Source: JACCSI01 sp963815285
GTDB taxonomy: Bacteria; Acidobacteriota; Vicinamibacteria; Vicinamibacterales; UBA2999
NCBI GenBank assembly: GCA_963815285.1
Contig: CAWFGB010000013.1
Location: 62,001 to 126,000 of the forward strand
DNA: 64,000 nt
Direction: 5' to 3'
In this document: one piece after another, positions 42,733 to 51,641 of the stretch
Layout of the letters: each line of letters opens with the position of its first letter
Position numbering within the stretch: position 1 is the stretch's first letter
Program-made: the position numbers and the translations under genes
The notes under the pieces: model-generated
Databases searched by the model: none
Told to the model about the DNA's origin: nothing
What the model saw: the letters and a program-made list of their open reading frames with translations, nothing else

Positions 42733-42981
42733 ATGGATGCCCCCGAACCGGTTGCCCTCTCTCAGCTGCCCGTTGGCGAAACCGCTCGCCTCCACGACAC
42801 AACTCTCGACTCGGCCACCATCCGCTTGCTGAGCGCCCTCGGCCTGACACCGTCATCCGAATTTCGGCTGTGCAAGGCCGGCGAACCATGCATCATTCAG
42901 GTCAGGGCGACGCGAATCGGGCTGTCCCGGGGGGTCGCCGACCGCATCCTGGTGATGCCAACCTCGCGGAGGGCGGCCTGA
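42733..42981 (+). CDS. feoA: FeoA-family iron-transport protein
   Basis: The protein has 82 residues from ATG 42733; ATG 42718 (87 residues) is possible but lies inside an operator palindrome. FeoA is a small SH3-like cytoplasmic partner of FeoB. The sequence has ALSQLPVGETARLHD, GLTPSSEFRL and VRATRIGLSRGVADRILV, matching the family. It is followed two bases later by feoB, so both are on one transcript. Control by the upstream palindromes is inferred. Confidence 0.85.
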   Translation: MDAPEPVALSQLPVGETARLHDTTLDSATIRLLSALGLTPSSEFRLCKAGEPCIIQVRATRIGLSRGVADRILVMPTSRRAA

Positions 42982-42983
42982 CC

Positions 42984-44978
42984 ATGAGTGCGGACGCGGT
43001 GGTACTCGATCGGCCAGCAGCCTCGGCGGTCGCCATCCCAACGGTGGTACTGGTCGGCAACCCGAACACCGGCAAGACCACGCTTTTCAATCGGCTGTGC
43101 GGCCTGCGCGCCAAGACCTCCAATTTTCCCGGCACGACCACGAGTGTCCGCCGAGGCCGCACGCTGCTCGAGGCCGGGCCTGCAGACGTCGTTGACTTGC
43201 CTGGCATCTACGAGCTGCAACTCGACGCACCCGAATCCCAGATCGTGCGGTCGGTGCTACGCGGCACCGACCTCACCCCGGACGTCATCGTTGTCGTGAT
43301 CGACGCTTGTAATCTGACGCGGAACCTTGTGCTCGCCGGCGAGTTGCGCGCGTCGGGCGTGCCGATGGTCGTCGCGCTCAACATGGTGGATCTCGCACAG
43401 AGGCGCGGCCTGACAGTTGATGCCGCCGTGATCTCGCGGCGCATCGGTGCCAAAGTGATTCCTATCGTGGCACGGCGCGGTGAAGGGATGGAGGCGCTCA
43501 AGCTGGCCATCGCGAGGGCGCTCACCACACCGGCGTCGCGGTTTCCCATTGAGCTGGCGAGGGCTGCGGGCTCGGTCGATGACTTGTCCATGTGGGCGGA
43601 TGAGGTCCTCAGCGCCGCGGCGCGTGGAACCGGCGCGTCGCACGTGGACACGTTCGCGGAACGGCTCGATCGTGCGTTCACGCATCCCGTGCTTGGTTTG
43701 GCAGCCTTCGCACTCACCATGGGCGGGCTCTTCTGGACGCTGTTTGCTCTGGCCACCATTCCGATGGATTTGATCGAAGCGACGTTTGCCACGCTGGGAG
43801 ATGCAGTTCGCGCCTTTTTCGCGCCCGGTCCGATTCGCGATCTGCTGACCGACGGCATCATCGGCGGAGTGGCCGGAACGGTGGTGTTTCTCCCGCAGAT
43901 CTGCCTGCTTTTCTTCCTCATCAGCCTGCTCGAAGACACGGGCTACCTGGCCCGGGCCGCCTTCGTGATGGACCGCGTGCTGCACCGCTTCGGGCTGCCC
44001 GGCCACGCGTTCGTGCCGCTGCTCACCTCCCATGCGTGCGCGCTGCCAGGAATCATGAGCACGAGGCTCATTCCGAATCGTCGCGATCGACTGGCAACGA
44101 TCCTCGTCGCGCCGTTCATGAGCTGCTCGGCGCGGCTTCCGGTTTATGTGCTCCTCACCAGCCTGCTGTTTGCCGATCGGCCGGCGTTGGCCGGGCTGGC
44201 GTTTGCCGGGTGCTATGTACTTGGGGGCAGCGCGGCGCTCGCGACCGCGTGGATGCTCGGCCGCACCGTGATACCAGGCCGGGCGCTGCCAATGGTCCTC
44301 GAACTCCCCAGCTACAAACGTCCCTCGCTCACCAACGCGTTGCTGGCGGCCAAGGACCAGGGAATCGCGTTCATCCAGACGGCCGGCACCACCATCATGG
44401 CCATCTGCGTGGTGATGTGGTGGCTGAGCGCATATCCGCGCGTCGACACGCCGGTTGAAGCCGTAGGGCTGCGAAGCGAAGCCGCGCAAGCCGGCGTCAG
44501 CGACGAACGCGCCGCCACACTGACGGCTGAGGCCGACGTCCTCGAAAGCCGCGCGAGGCAGACCGGCAGCTTTGCCGGGCAGATCGGCCGATTCGTGCAA
44601 CCCGTGTTCGCACCGCTCGGCTATGACTGGCAGTTGACAGTGAGCGTGCTCACGAGCTTTCTCGCGCGCGAGGTGTTCGTATCCACCCTGTCTGTCCTGG
44701 TTGGCGGTGCCGGAGACGCCGAACCGGACGATGGAGTGATCGATCGCATCCGCCACATGCAACGGGAGGACGGCACGCCCGTGTTCACGCCGGCAACGGC
44801 GGCGAGCGCGCTCATCTTCTTCGTCCTGGCGATGCAGTGCCTGCCGACACTGGTGGTGACCCGGAAGGAAACTGGCTCCTGGCGCTATCCGGCGCTTCAA
44901 CTCGGCTACATGTCAGGGCTGGCGTACGTGATGGCGTTGGCTGTCTATCAAGGGCTTCGCGCCGCGGGCTTCGCCTGA
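42984..44978 (+). CDS. feoB: Ferrous-iron transporter
   Basis: FeoB imports Fe2+ across the inner membrane, driven by its G domain. The protein has 664 residues from ATG 42984. G motifs are GNPNTGKTT (25-33), DLPGIY (71-76) and NMVD (133-136). The polytopic part follows from about residue 235, with Nramp-like gate segments (PQICLLFFLISLLEDTGYLA, MSCSARLPVYVLL) and further helices to the C-terminus (LAREVFVSTLSVL near 570). It is slightly shorter than E. coli FeoB. A coding sequence for a Cys-rich membrane peptide lies 4 bases downstream. Confidence 0.95.
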   Translation: MSADAVVLDRPAASAVAIPTVVLVGNPNTGKTTLFNRLCGLRAKTSNFPGTTTSVRRGRTLLEAGPADVVDLPGIYELQLDAPESQIVRSVLRGTDLTPDVIVVVIDACNLTRNLVLAGELRASGVPMVVALNMVDLAQRRGLTVDAAVISRRIGAKVIPIVARRGEGMEALKLAIARALTTPASRFPIELARAAGSVDDLSMWADEVLSAAARGTGASHVDTFAERLDRAFTHPVLGLAAFALTMGGLFWTLFALATIPMDLIEATFATLGDAVRAFFAPGPIRDLLTDGIIGGVAGTVVFLPQICLLFFLISLLEDTGYLARAAFVMDRVLHRFGLPGHAFVPLLTSHACALPGIMSTRLIPNRRDRLATILVAPFMSCSARLPVYVLLTSLLFADRPALAGLAFAGCYVLGGSAALATAWMLGRTVIPGRALPMVLELPSYKRPSLTNALLAAKDQGIAFIQTAGTTIMAICVVMWWLSAYPRVDTPVEAVGLRSEAAQAGVSDERAATLTAEADVLESRARQTGSFAGQIGRFVQPVFAPLGYDWQLTVSVLTSFLAREVFVSTLSVLVGGAGDAEPDDGVIDRIRHMQREDGTPVFTPATAASALIFFVLAMQCLPTLVVTRKETGSWRYPALQLGYMSGLAYVMALAVYQGLRAAGFA

Positions 44979-44982
44979 CACC

Positions 44983-45141
44983 ATGACCTTACTGCTTCAG
45001 GACATCGTCGTGACTTCCATCACAGTGGCCGTAGTCATCGGTGCCGTCGCGCGTGTTGTGAAATGGATGCGTCCGAGCGGCACACCGGCCTGTCCGAACT
45101 GCAACGCCTGCGCGAATTCTGCGCGTCCCTCCGGCAAGTAA
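44983..45141 (+). CDS. FeoB-associated Cys-rich membrane protein
   Basis: This short gene encodes 52 residues. It has one membrane helix (VVTSITVAVVIGAVARVV) and a C-terminal Cys motif CPNCNAC at residues 37-43. It starts 4 bases after the feoB stop. These features match the FeoB-associated Cys-rich membrane protein family, which often follows feoB and is thought to support iron transport. The exact role is unknown. Confidence 0.85.
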   Translation: MTLLLQDIVVTSITVAVVIGAVARVVKWMRPSGTPACPNCNACANSARPSGK

Positions 45142-45285
45142 GTGAATGCCCGCTTCGCACCGCCAACCGGCTTGTTCAATGCGGCGCGGCCAGCGGCTGC
45201 GGGCGTCCCTTGTGGCACATGAAGCACTGCGTGCGGGCCTGCCAGTTGCGATGAGCCGGCACCATCCGTTAAGCTGGGGCAGCTC

Positions 45286-45708
45286 ATGAAATGTCTTCGG
45301 CGCCGCCTGCGGGTGTGGGCCGCCGCATCGCTGGTGATGCAGTCAGCATGGCTCTTTGCCTTGATGCCCGCGGACTGTTGCGCGGCGCACCAGCCCGCCA
45401 GGGCCGACACCGAATGTCATGAGTCTCCCGCCTCTCCTCCTGGCCAGCACATGGAAGCGGCAGAGGGCGCGGTCTGCCCGATGCACCACGGTGCCGCACA
45501 AGCGAATACCTCCGCTCGCGCGTGCTCGATGCGCGCCAATTGCGCCGGGCCGATGTCGGCGCTAATCTCGATGCTCGCCGTCCACGGCATCCTTGCCGAG
45601 GCCTCGCCGTTGGGGCCGCCTGTCGAAGCACTTACACCGCCTCGGCTCCCGCTGAAGCACCTGACGAACTTCAACCCGACTCCGGACTCGCCTCCACCTC
45701 GCGCGTAA
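45286..45708 (+). CDS. Cys/His/Met-rich exported small protein
   Basis: The protein has 140 residues from ATG 45286. An N-terminal hydrophobic segment (WAAASLVMQSAWLFALMPA) is followed by many potential metal ligands: C31, C32, H35, C44, H45, H55, C64, M66, H67, H68, C80, M82 and C86, with CPMHHG and CSMRANC in the centre. The C-terminal third is proline-rich. This composition suggests a copper- or other soft-metal-binding exported protein, but the family is not identified. The gene lies directly before the TonB-dependent receptor. Confidence 0.65.
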   Translation: MKCLRRRLRVWAAASLVMQSAWLFALMPADCCAAHQPARADTECHESPASPPGQHMEAAEGAVCPMHHGAAQANTSARACSMRANCAGPMSALISMLAVHGILAEASPLGPPVEALTPPRLPLKHLTNFNPTPDSPPPRA

Positions 45709-45783
45709 TCACTCCGGCGGTCGTCGCAGGGCGTTATGCCTGCGCTTCTAGGTTCGTGGTGCGTGTGTCGGCGGAGGTGATCC

Positions 45784-48567
45784 GTGAAGTCGCTCAGGGT
45801 TCTGGGCTTGGTGAGCTTCGTGCTCGCTTGGCCTGGTCCGGTGTTTTCCCAGCAGACAGTTGACTACGCCAGCATCAGCGGGCGTGTGACCGACCCTTCG
45901 GGCGCTGTCGTACCCGGTGCCACGGTGACAGCGCGCCAGACGGAAACGAACGTCATGAGCACCGCGGTCACGGATCTGGGTGGCCGGTTCCGCTTTCCGT
46001 ACCTTCGAGTGGGGCCCTACGAGGTCGTCGTTCGACTCGATGGCTTTCGCGACACCACGCAGCGGCTCGTCCTCACCCTCGGTTCCGCGTTCGAGTTACC
46101 GATGACCTTGGACGTCGCCTCGTTGGATGCCAGCGTCACGGTTGTCGCCGACGCCACTCCGCTCGAAACCGCGCGCAGCCAGATTGCGGTCACGGTGCCG
46201 CAGACGGAAGTCGACAACCTCCCGCTCAACGGTCGCAACTTGCTCGACATCGCGGTCCTCGCACCGGGCGTCGCCCCAGCCAACATCGCGAGCACCCAGC
46301 TTTTTCCGGAGACTTCTGCCGTGCCCGGCATCAGCCTCTCGGTCAACAGTCAGCGCAATCTCTCAAACAACTTCATCGTCGATGGACTGTCCGCCAACGA
46401 CGACGCGGCTGGACTGAGCGGCATGACCTACAGCGTCGATGCCATTCAGGAACTTCAAGTGGTCACTTCGGGCGGTCAGTCAGAATTGGGCCGCGCGCTC
46501 GGCGGCTACATCAACGTGGTGACGCGAAGCGGGACCAACGCGCTCCGCGGCACCGTGTACGACTACGTGCGAGACGACCGCCTCAACGCGAAAAACGCGC
46601 TGTCCGGCACCAAGCTGCCGATGCGGCAATCGCAGTTTGGTGGCAGCCTCGGTGGTCCGGTCACCCGCGATCGAACGTTCTATTTCGCCAATGTCGAGCG
46701 GCGCCTGCTCGATCAAACCGGGCTGACGACGATTACGCCAGCGAGCGTGCAGGTGGTGAACGCACGGCTCGACGCTGTGGGCTACCAGGGTCCGCTCATC
46801 GCATCCGGCGAGTATCCGAACCCCGTGAATTCGACCAACCTGCTTGGCAAGGTCGACCATCGAGCGAGCGAACATTCACAGCTCGGCATTCGCTACAGCT
46901 TCTACGCGGTCAACGCCGACAACTCGCGTGGCGCGGGCGGGCTCTTCGCCCCGAGTGCGTCCTCGCATCTCGACAACCACGATCACGCGGTCGCCGCGAG
47001 CCACATCTTGATGCTTTCATCGCGAACGGTGCTCGAAACCCGCGCGCAGTACGTCGACAGCGACCTAAAGGCGCCGCCAAGCGATCTCATTGGGCCGGCC
47101 GTCAACATCCTCGGCGTGGCATCCTTCGGCACCAGCTCCTCCAGCCCGGTAGTCCGCCTCAACCGCCTGACCCAGGTGGTCAACAACGTCTCCCACCAGG
47201 CTGGCGCGCACGCCCTTCGGCTGGGCGTGGATGTGCTCTACAACGCCAACCGGATCGAGTTTCCGCGCGCGTGGCGGGGCAGCTATACCTTCTCGTCGCT
47301 CACGAACTTTTTGTCCGGGGTTTACAACAATGCTGGCTTCACGCAAACTTTCGGTGAAACGGCCGTCACGCTGAACAATCCCAATCTCGGAATCTACGTG
47401 CAGGACGAATGGAAGGTAAACCCGCGCGTGACAGTCAACGCGGGCATCCGCTACGACCTGCAGTTTCTCGACACCATCAACACCGACACCAACAACATCT
47501 CGCCACGCGTCGGCATCGCCGTGGCGCCGTTCGAGGCACGGCGCATGGTAATCCGGGGCAGCGCCGGCGTGTTCTTCGACCGTGTGCCGCTGCGTGCCCT
47601 GGCCAATGCGCTCCTCTCCGCCGGCAACACCACGGACGTGAGCGCCCTGCGGCAGGTGAGCGTCAGCCTGGCACCGACTCAGGCTGGGGCGCCGGCATTC
47701 CCGAATATCCTCGCTGAAGCGGTGACCGCGGTGACGCTGCCGAATCTGACAACGATGGAGCGCGAGCTGCAGAATGCTCACTCGCGTCAGGCCAGTGTCG
47801 AACTGGAGCAGCAAGTCGGCGACCGTTCGACCGTGAGCATCGGGTACGAATACCTGCGCGGCCACCAACTGTTGATGGCGATCAACCAGAACGTGCCCGC
47901 CTGCGTGCCGTCAGGAACCAACAACGGCTGCCGGCCAGACCCGAACTACGCGAACAACAACCAGTATTCCTCAGCTGGCGATTCGAACTATCACGGCCTG
48001 CACGTGTCCTTCGTCCGGCGGCCGGCCCGTTGGGGCCACTACCGCGTCTGGTACACGCTCGCCAAATCGTTGAACAACGTTGGCGAGTTCTTTTTCAGCG
48101 GCCCGATCGATCCGACCGACCCTGCCAAGGACTGGGGCCGTTCCGACAACGATCGTCGGCACCGTCTCGTGATGAACGGCAGCGTGGAGATCAAGCGATT
48201 TCAACTAAGCGGAGTCGTGCAGGCCTATTCCGCGGCGCCGCTCAACATCACATCCGGAGTGACCACCATTCAGGGGACGGCGGGACGGCCGCTGGTAAAC
48301 GGGGAATTCATTCCGCGCAACTCTGGAGAGGGTGATGCGTTCTTCACGGCCGGCGTCCGCGTCAGCCGGGCATTCAGCGTGGCCGATCGGGTGGAGCTCG
48401 ACGCGCTGTTCGAAGCCTTCAACGTCACCAATCATGTCAACGTGCTCACCCGCAACACCAATTTCGGCGCTGGAGCGTATCCGACCACGCCAGCACCCAC
48501 ATTCATGCAGATCACCTCGGTTGGCGATCCGCGTTCTCTGCAGCTCGGTCTGCGCGTGAGGTTTTGA
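45784..48567 (+). CDS. Oar-like TonB-dependent receptor with carboxypeptidase-regulatory N-domain
   Basis: The protein has 927 residues. The GTG start at 45784 is preceded by the strong site GGAGGTGA. After a signal peptide (SLRVLGLVSFVLAWPGPVFS) a carboxypeptidase-regulatory-like domain spans about 30-110 (ISGRVTDPSGAVVPGATVT). Then come a plug (about 120-240, with VDGLSANDDAAGL) and a long beta-barrel ending in an aromatic-poor LQLGLRVRF. This layout is that of Oar-type TonB-dependent outer-membrane transporters. The cargo is unknown; neighbouring metal-linked genes suggest a metal chelate. Confidence 0.9.
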   Translation: MKSLRVLGLVSFVLAWPGPVFSQQTVDYASISGRVTDPSGAVVPGATVTARQTETNVMSTAVTDLGGRFRFPYLRVGPYEVVVRLDGFRDTTQRLVLTLGSAFELPMTLDVASLDASVTVVADATPLETARSQIAVTVPQTEVDNLPLNGRNLLDIAVLAPGVAPANIASTQLFPETSAVPGISLSVNSQRNLSNNFIVDGLSANDDAAGLSGMTYSVDAIQELQVVTSGGQSELGRALGGYINVVTRSGTNALRGTVYDYVRDDRLNAKNALSGTKLPMRQSQFGGSLGGPVTRDRTFYFANVERRLLDQTGLTTITPASVQVVNARLDAVGYQGPLIASGEYPNPVNSTNLLGKVDHRASEHSQLGIRYSFYAVNADNSRGAGGLFAPSASSHLDNHDHAVAASHILMLSSRTVLETRAQYVDSDLKAPPSDLIGPAVNILGVASFGTSSSSPVVRLNRLTQVVNNVSHQAGAHALRLGVDVLYNANRIEFPRAWRGSYTFSSLTNFLSGVYNNAGFTQTFGETAVTLNNPNLGIYVQDEWKVNPRVTVNAGIRYDLQFLDTINTDTNNISPRVGIAVAPFEARRMVIRGSAGVFFDRVPLRALANALLSAGNTTDVSALRQVSVSLAPTQAGAPAFPNILAEAVTAVTLPNLTTMERELQNAHSRQASVELEQQVGDRSTVSIGYEYLRGHQLLMAINQNVPACVPSGTNNGCRPDPNYANNNQYSSAGDSNYHGLHVSFVRRPARWGHYRVWYTLAKSLNNVGEFFFSGPIDPTDPAKDWGRSDNDRRHRLVMNGSVEIKRFQLSGVVQAYSAAPLNITSGVTTIQGTAGRPLVNGEFIPRNSGEGDAFFTAGVRVSRAFSVADRVELDALFEAFNVTNHVNVLTRNTNFGAGAYPTTPAPTFMQITSVGDPRSLQLGLRVRF

Positions 48568-48570
48568 GGG

Positions 48571-49860
48571 ATGTCCACCGCACTTCGTGTTTCGCTCGTC
48601 GTCATGCTCGTCATAGCGGCACTTCTCGACGTCAGGCCGCTGGCCCAGGCGGTGACCGTCACAGCCCTCGGGGTCGACGGCCGATCCAATCAAACGCCTT
48701 GGGCGGCGGCTCATCACGCCTTTGTTGCGATTGCGTGGGGCGCATCCGTCGAGGGCCAAAGCGACGTGTTCGTGTCGGTCAGCCGTGACGGCGGCGCCTC
48801 GTTCAGCGAACCCGTTCAGGTAAATCGCGCGGCCGGCGAAGCGCGGCTCGGCGGCGAGTTGCCTGCCCGTGTAGCGCTGGTGCCCGCAGTGGCCGGCGAT
48901 CCGGAGATCGTCGTACTCTGGACTGCGCGATCGGCCGTGCCGCAGATCAGGATGGCGCGCTCACGCGATGGCGGCCGGACCTTTAGCGAGCCGGCCACCC
49001 TGCAGGCCGCGGAGGCTGAGGGCGATCGCGGCTGGCCTGCCCTGGCGGTCAATCCGCAGGGTGTCGTGCACACGCTCTGGCTCGATCATCGCGGCCTGGC
49101 CAACGCGAAGAACGAAGCGGCCACGCACGACCACAAGAGCACCGTCTACGACGGCGTCGCCATGGCGCAGCGCTCTGGACTGTACTACGCTCGTCCGGGC
49201 TCCACTTCCGGCAGCGAACGCGAGCTGACGCCGGGTGTCTGCTATTGCTGCAAGACCGCGCTCGTTGTCGCGCCTGATGGCGCGGTGTATGCCGCCTGGC
49301 GTCACGTCTATCCGGGTAATATCCGTGACATCGCGATGACCGTGTCACGTGACGGAGGCACCACGTTCACACTGCCGGTCCGCGTCAGCCAGGATCAGTG
49401 GCAGCTCAATGGCTGTCCGGACGACGGTCCCGCCCTGGCTGCCGATGCGTCCGGCACGGTGCACATCGTCTGGCCGACGGTCATCAATGGCGCGACGCCT
49501 GAGGGCGCGCTGTTTTACTCGACGACGCGGGACGGGAGTCACTTCACACCGCGCCTGCGGGTGCCGACTCTGGGCAGCCCGAAGCCGGCGCACCCGCAGA
49601 TTGCGGTCGATGAGCGCGGGCGCGTGATGATTGCGTGGGACGAGGTGACCAACGGCACGCGGACGGCCGTGGCACTGCACGTCACCCGCGACGACTCGCA
49701 GCGCGTCACTTTTGGCTCGCCCGTCAAGCTCGCTGGCGAGGAGAGTTCAATGTATCCGGTGCTCGCCGCCACCAACCAGGGCGTGGTGGCCGTGTGGACT
49801 GCCGGTAAGCCTGGCACATCGAGAATCGCGGTTCGGAGACTCGACCGAGAGCATCGCTAG
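48571..49860 (+). CDS. Exported BNR/sialidase-fold protein with cysteine motifs
   Basis: The protein has 429 residues and a signal peptide (ALRVSLVVMLVIAALLDVRP). The six-bladed propeller has Asp-boxes (SRDGGASF, SRDGGRTF, SRDGGTTF), so it resembles sialidase-like proteins. Two unusual motifs are present: GVCYCCKTAL and LNGCPDDGP, which may form a metal or disulfide site. A true glycosidase triad is not evident. It starts 4 bases after the receptor stop and ends overlapping the convergent barrel gene by 4 bases. Confidence 0.75.
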   Translation: MSTALRVSLVVMLVIAALLDVRPLAQAVTVTALGVDGRSNQTPWAAAHHAFVAIAWGASVEGQSDVFVSVSRDGGASFSEPVQVNRAAGEARLGGELPARVALVPAVAGDPEIVVLWTARSAVPQIRMARSRDGGRTFSEPATLQAAEAEGDRGWPALAVNPQGVVHTLWLDHRGLANAKNEAATHDHKSTVYDGVAMAQRSGLYYARPGSTSGSERELTPGVCYCCKTALVVAPDGAVYAAWRHVYPGNIRDIAMTVSRDGGTTFTLPVRVSQDQWQLNGCPDDGPALAADASGTVHIVWPTVINGATPEGALFYSTTRDGSHFTPRLRVPTLGSPKPAHPQIAVDERGRVMIAWDEVTNGTRTAVALHVTRDDSQRVTFGSPVKLAGEESSMYPVLAATNQGVVAVWTAGKPGTSRIAVRRLDREHR

Positions 49861-51047
49861 TGAATGTGCGGTCCGTTGGGCCGCGCACGATATCGGACGA
49901 AGGCGTGAACGGACAGCGGCGACGAACCGTATGCCTCACGCAGATTGGCTGGGACGATATACCCGGTCAGATCAGCGCCAACACCGAAGGCTCCAAACCG
50001 GTTCTGCACGAAATCCCGAACATAGCCGATCGTCGCCGCATTGATCTGCGACTGGCGGTGTGGATGAAACGTAGCGACCGGGTGGAAGCCAACGTCGAGG
50101 ATGTCCTTCGCGACAGACTCTAGACGCGCGTAAAAGGCATCGCGCAGCGTCTTTCGCCAGGTCGCTTCGATCAGGTACGCCTCCAGGTTGCCGTGGATCT
50201 CGCGGTTCTGCCCGAATGCCGCGATCCACGCCAGCCGCCCTCCGGTATAGGAGAGGCTGGCCGTCACGCGCGTCGCATCAAACGGCGTCACAACTTCAGG
50301 CTTAGTGAGCCAAGCACTCGATACTTGAGCCGCCCACGGCCCATCGGCCCACGACATGCGGATGGCGTACGAATCGAGCGCGCCGAGATCGACGTCCAGC
50401 CGGTCCTCGTCCGGCTCGCGGCCGCGAAACCAAGAGCCCTCGAACATCCACCCGCGCACCTCGAGTCCGCCACGCACGACGCCTGGCGTGATGTGCGTCG
50501 CGTCAAGATGATGGTGCGCCAGCGGCGCCTGCGGGTTGAAGGCGGCCGACGGGCGATGCATGAACGCCGGCGGTCCAAGCGTCGGCGGACCGACGAGGTC
50601 GGCGCCGGCGATGATGGCGACGGAGCCCACGGGCACCCGCAGATCCGCACCAAGTTCCATCAGCAAGTCGTGAGGGTGCTGATAATCAACGAGTGCGCCG
50701 CCCTGATAGGTTTCCCCAGTCTGAAACGCCTGCGGGGAGCCGATCGCCCGCAGCGTGAGGGGCTCGAGCGAGAGCATGCCCTTCAGCCGCAGCCGTTTCC
50801 CATTGATGTCGCGCTCGCCGCCGGCCATCAGCCAGGTCTGAGCCTCCCAGACCGTGAAATCACGAAACCTCCGTTCCTGATGGTTGATACCGAAAAACAT
50901 GCTCGCGTCGGCGTGCCAACGCCAACTGGTGGTCGCCGGGATCGCCTGATGATTGTGCGGCTCCTGTGCGAACGCCCCTGGTGCACCAACCAGAATGAAG
51001 AGCCCGGCAGAGCAACTCAGAGCGAACTGCAACCGCACATTTCTCAT
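49857..51047 (-). CDS. Predicted outer-membrane barrel protein with His-rich segments
   Basis: The protein has 396 residues from ATG 51047. A signal peptide (FALSCSAGLFILVGAPGAFAQ) precedes the sequence, with EPHNHQ just after cleavage. The rest alternates beta-like strands with aromatic ends and has histidine groups such as YQHPHDLL, LAHHHLDATHI and FHPHRQ. I do not recognise a named family. Outer-membrane location is inferred from the composition and the lack of membrane helices. It is 6 bases downstream of the cupredoxin-like gene on the same strand, so probably co-transcribed. Confidence 0.65.
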   Translation of the reverse strand: MRNVRLQFALSCSAGLFILVGAPGAFAQEPHNHQAIPATTSWRWHADASMFFGINHQERRFRDFTVWEAQTWLMAGGERDINGKRLRLKGMLSLEPLTLRAIGSPQAFQTGETYQGGALVDYQHPHDLLMELGADLRVPVGSVAIIAGADLVGPPTLGPPAFMHRPSAAFNPQAPLAHHHLDATHITPGVVRGGLEVRGWMFEGSWFRGREPDEDRLDVDLGALDSYAIRMSWADGPWAAQVSSAWLTKPEVVTPFDATRVTASLSYTGGRLAWIAAFGQNREIHGNLEAYLIEATWRKTLRDAFYARLESVAKDILDVGFHPVATFHPHRQSQINAATIGYVRDFVQNRFGAFGVGADLTGYIVPANLREAYGSSPLSVHAFVRYRARPNGPHIH

Positions 51048-51053
51048 CGCCGC

Positions 51054-51467
51054 CTACCGCACGAGGATCCGGCCCTGGAAGGCCGGATTCCCGACGTTGT
51101 TATGATCGTGAAAATCGCAGGTCCGCGCTGAGGGGAAGCGTGCGGTGTCGCGGTTCTGCCCTGGCGCGATGAATCCGACCGGATCGACCTCGGAGCAGTC
51201 GAGGCGCGTGTGATCGAGGCCCCCAAGCAGATCGTGCGGCCGCACGTCCGCGTTCATGAAGGTGACGTATCCTCCGATTGCGATGGTCACCTCCGAGGGA
51301 GTGAACCCGGTGCCGGTGATGGTAATGGTGGCGTGAGCAGCCGGCGGCGGTGCGGCGTTAGAGGGAGTCGTCGGCAGCGAAGAATCGGTTGGGGCACCAG
51401 TATTCGTGCCGCTGCAGCCGGACACCAAGACCCCCGTTACTAACAAGGACAACCTGAGGACGTACAA
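51054..51467 (-). CDS. Cupredoxin-like lipoprotein
   Basis: The TTG start at 51467 (GGAAG about 5 bases upstream) gives 137 residues with a lipobox VSGC (Cys18). A Pro/Ala linker follows, then a cupredoxin-like beta domain: TITGTGFTPSEVTIAIGGYV, the first His in RPHDLLGG, and CDFHDHN towards the C-terminus (Cys and His). These are candidate type-1 copper ligands; a Met axial ligand is not evident. It probably sits on the outer-membrane inner leaflet and binds copper. The start is uncertain, as the frame is open further upstream. Confidence 0.7.
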   Translation of the reverse strand: MYVLRLSLLVTGVLVSGCSGTNTGAPTDSSLPTTPSNAAPPPAAHATITITGTGFTPSEVTIAIGGYVTFMNADVRPHDLLGGLDHTRLDCSEVDPVGFIAPGQNRDTARFPSARTCDFHDHNNVGNPAFQGRILVR

Positions 51468-51641
51468 GCGAGCTTCCCATCTGGCGCGGGAACAGCCTAT
51501 CACGATGCCATGCTCATCGGCAGGACGGCGCTGGCAACGCGATGAGAGACGCAAAGAACTTCAACGTGGTCAAAGGCGTGTTTACGCGGGCCACGCCCTG
51601 AGAAGGGAGCAGCCCGCATGGGGGTGGTGCGATGCCCGGGA

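Noticed and set aside
42356..42832. 158-codon plus-strand frame before feoA
   Set aside because: It runs through the operator palindromes and into feoA in another frame, and has no recognisable protein features.
43257..44900. 547-codon minus-strand frame opposite feoB
   Set aside because: It is antisense to an intact FeoB and has low-complexity Arg/His/Gln-rich shadow composition.
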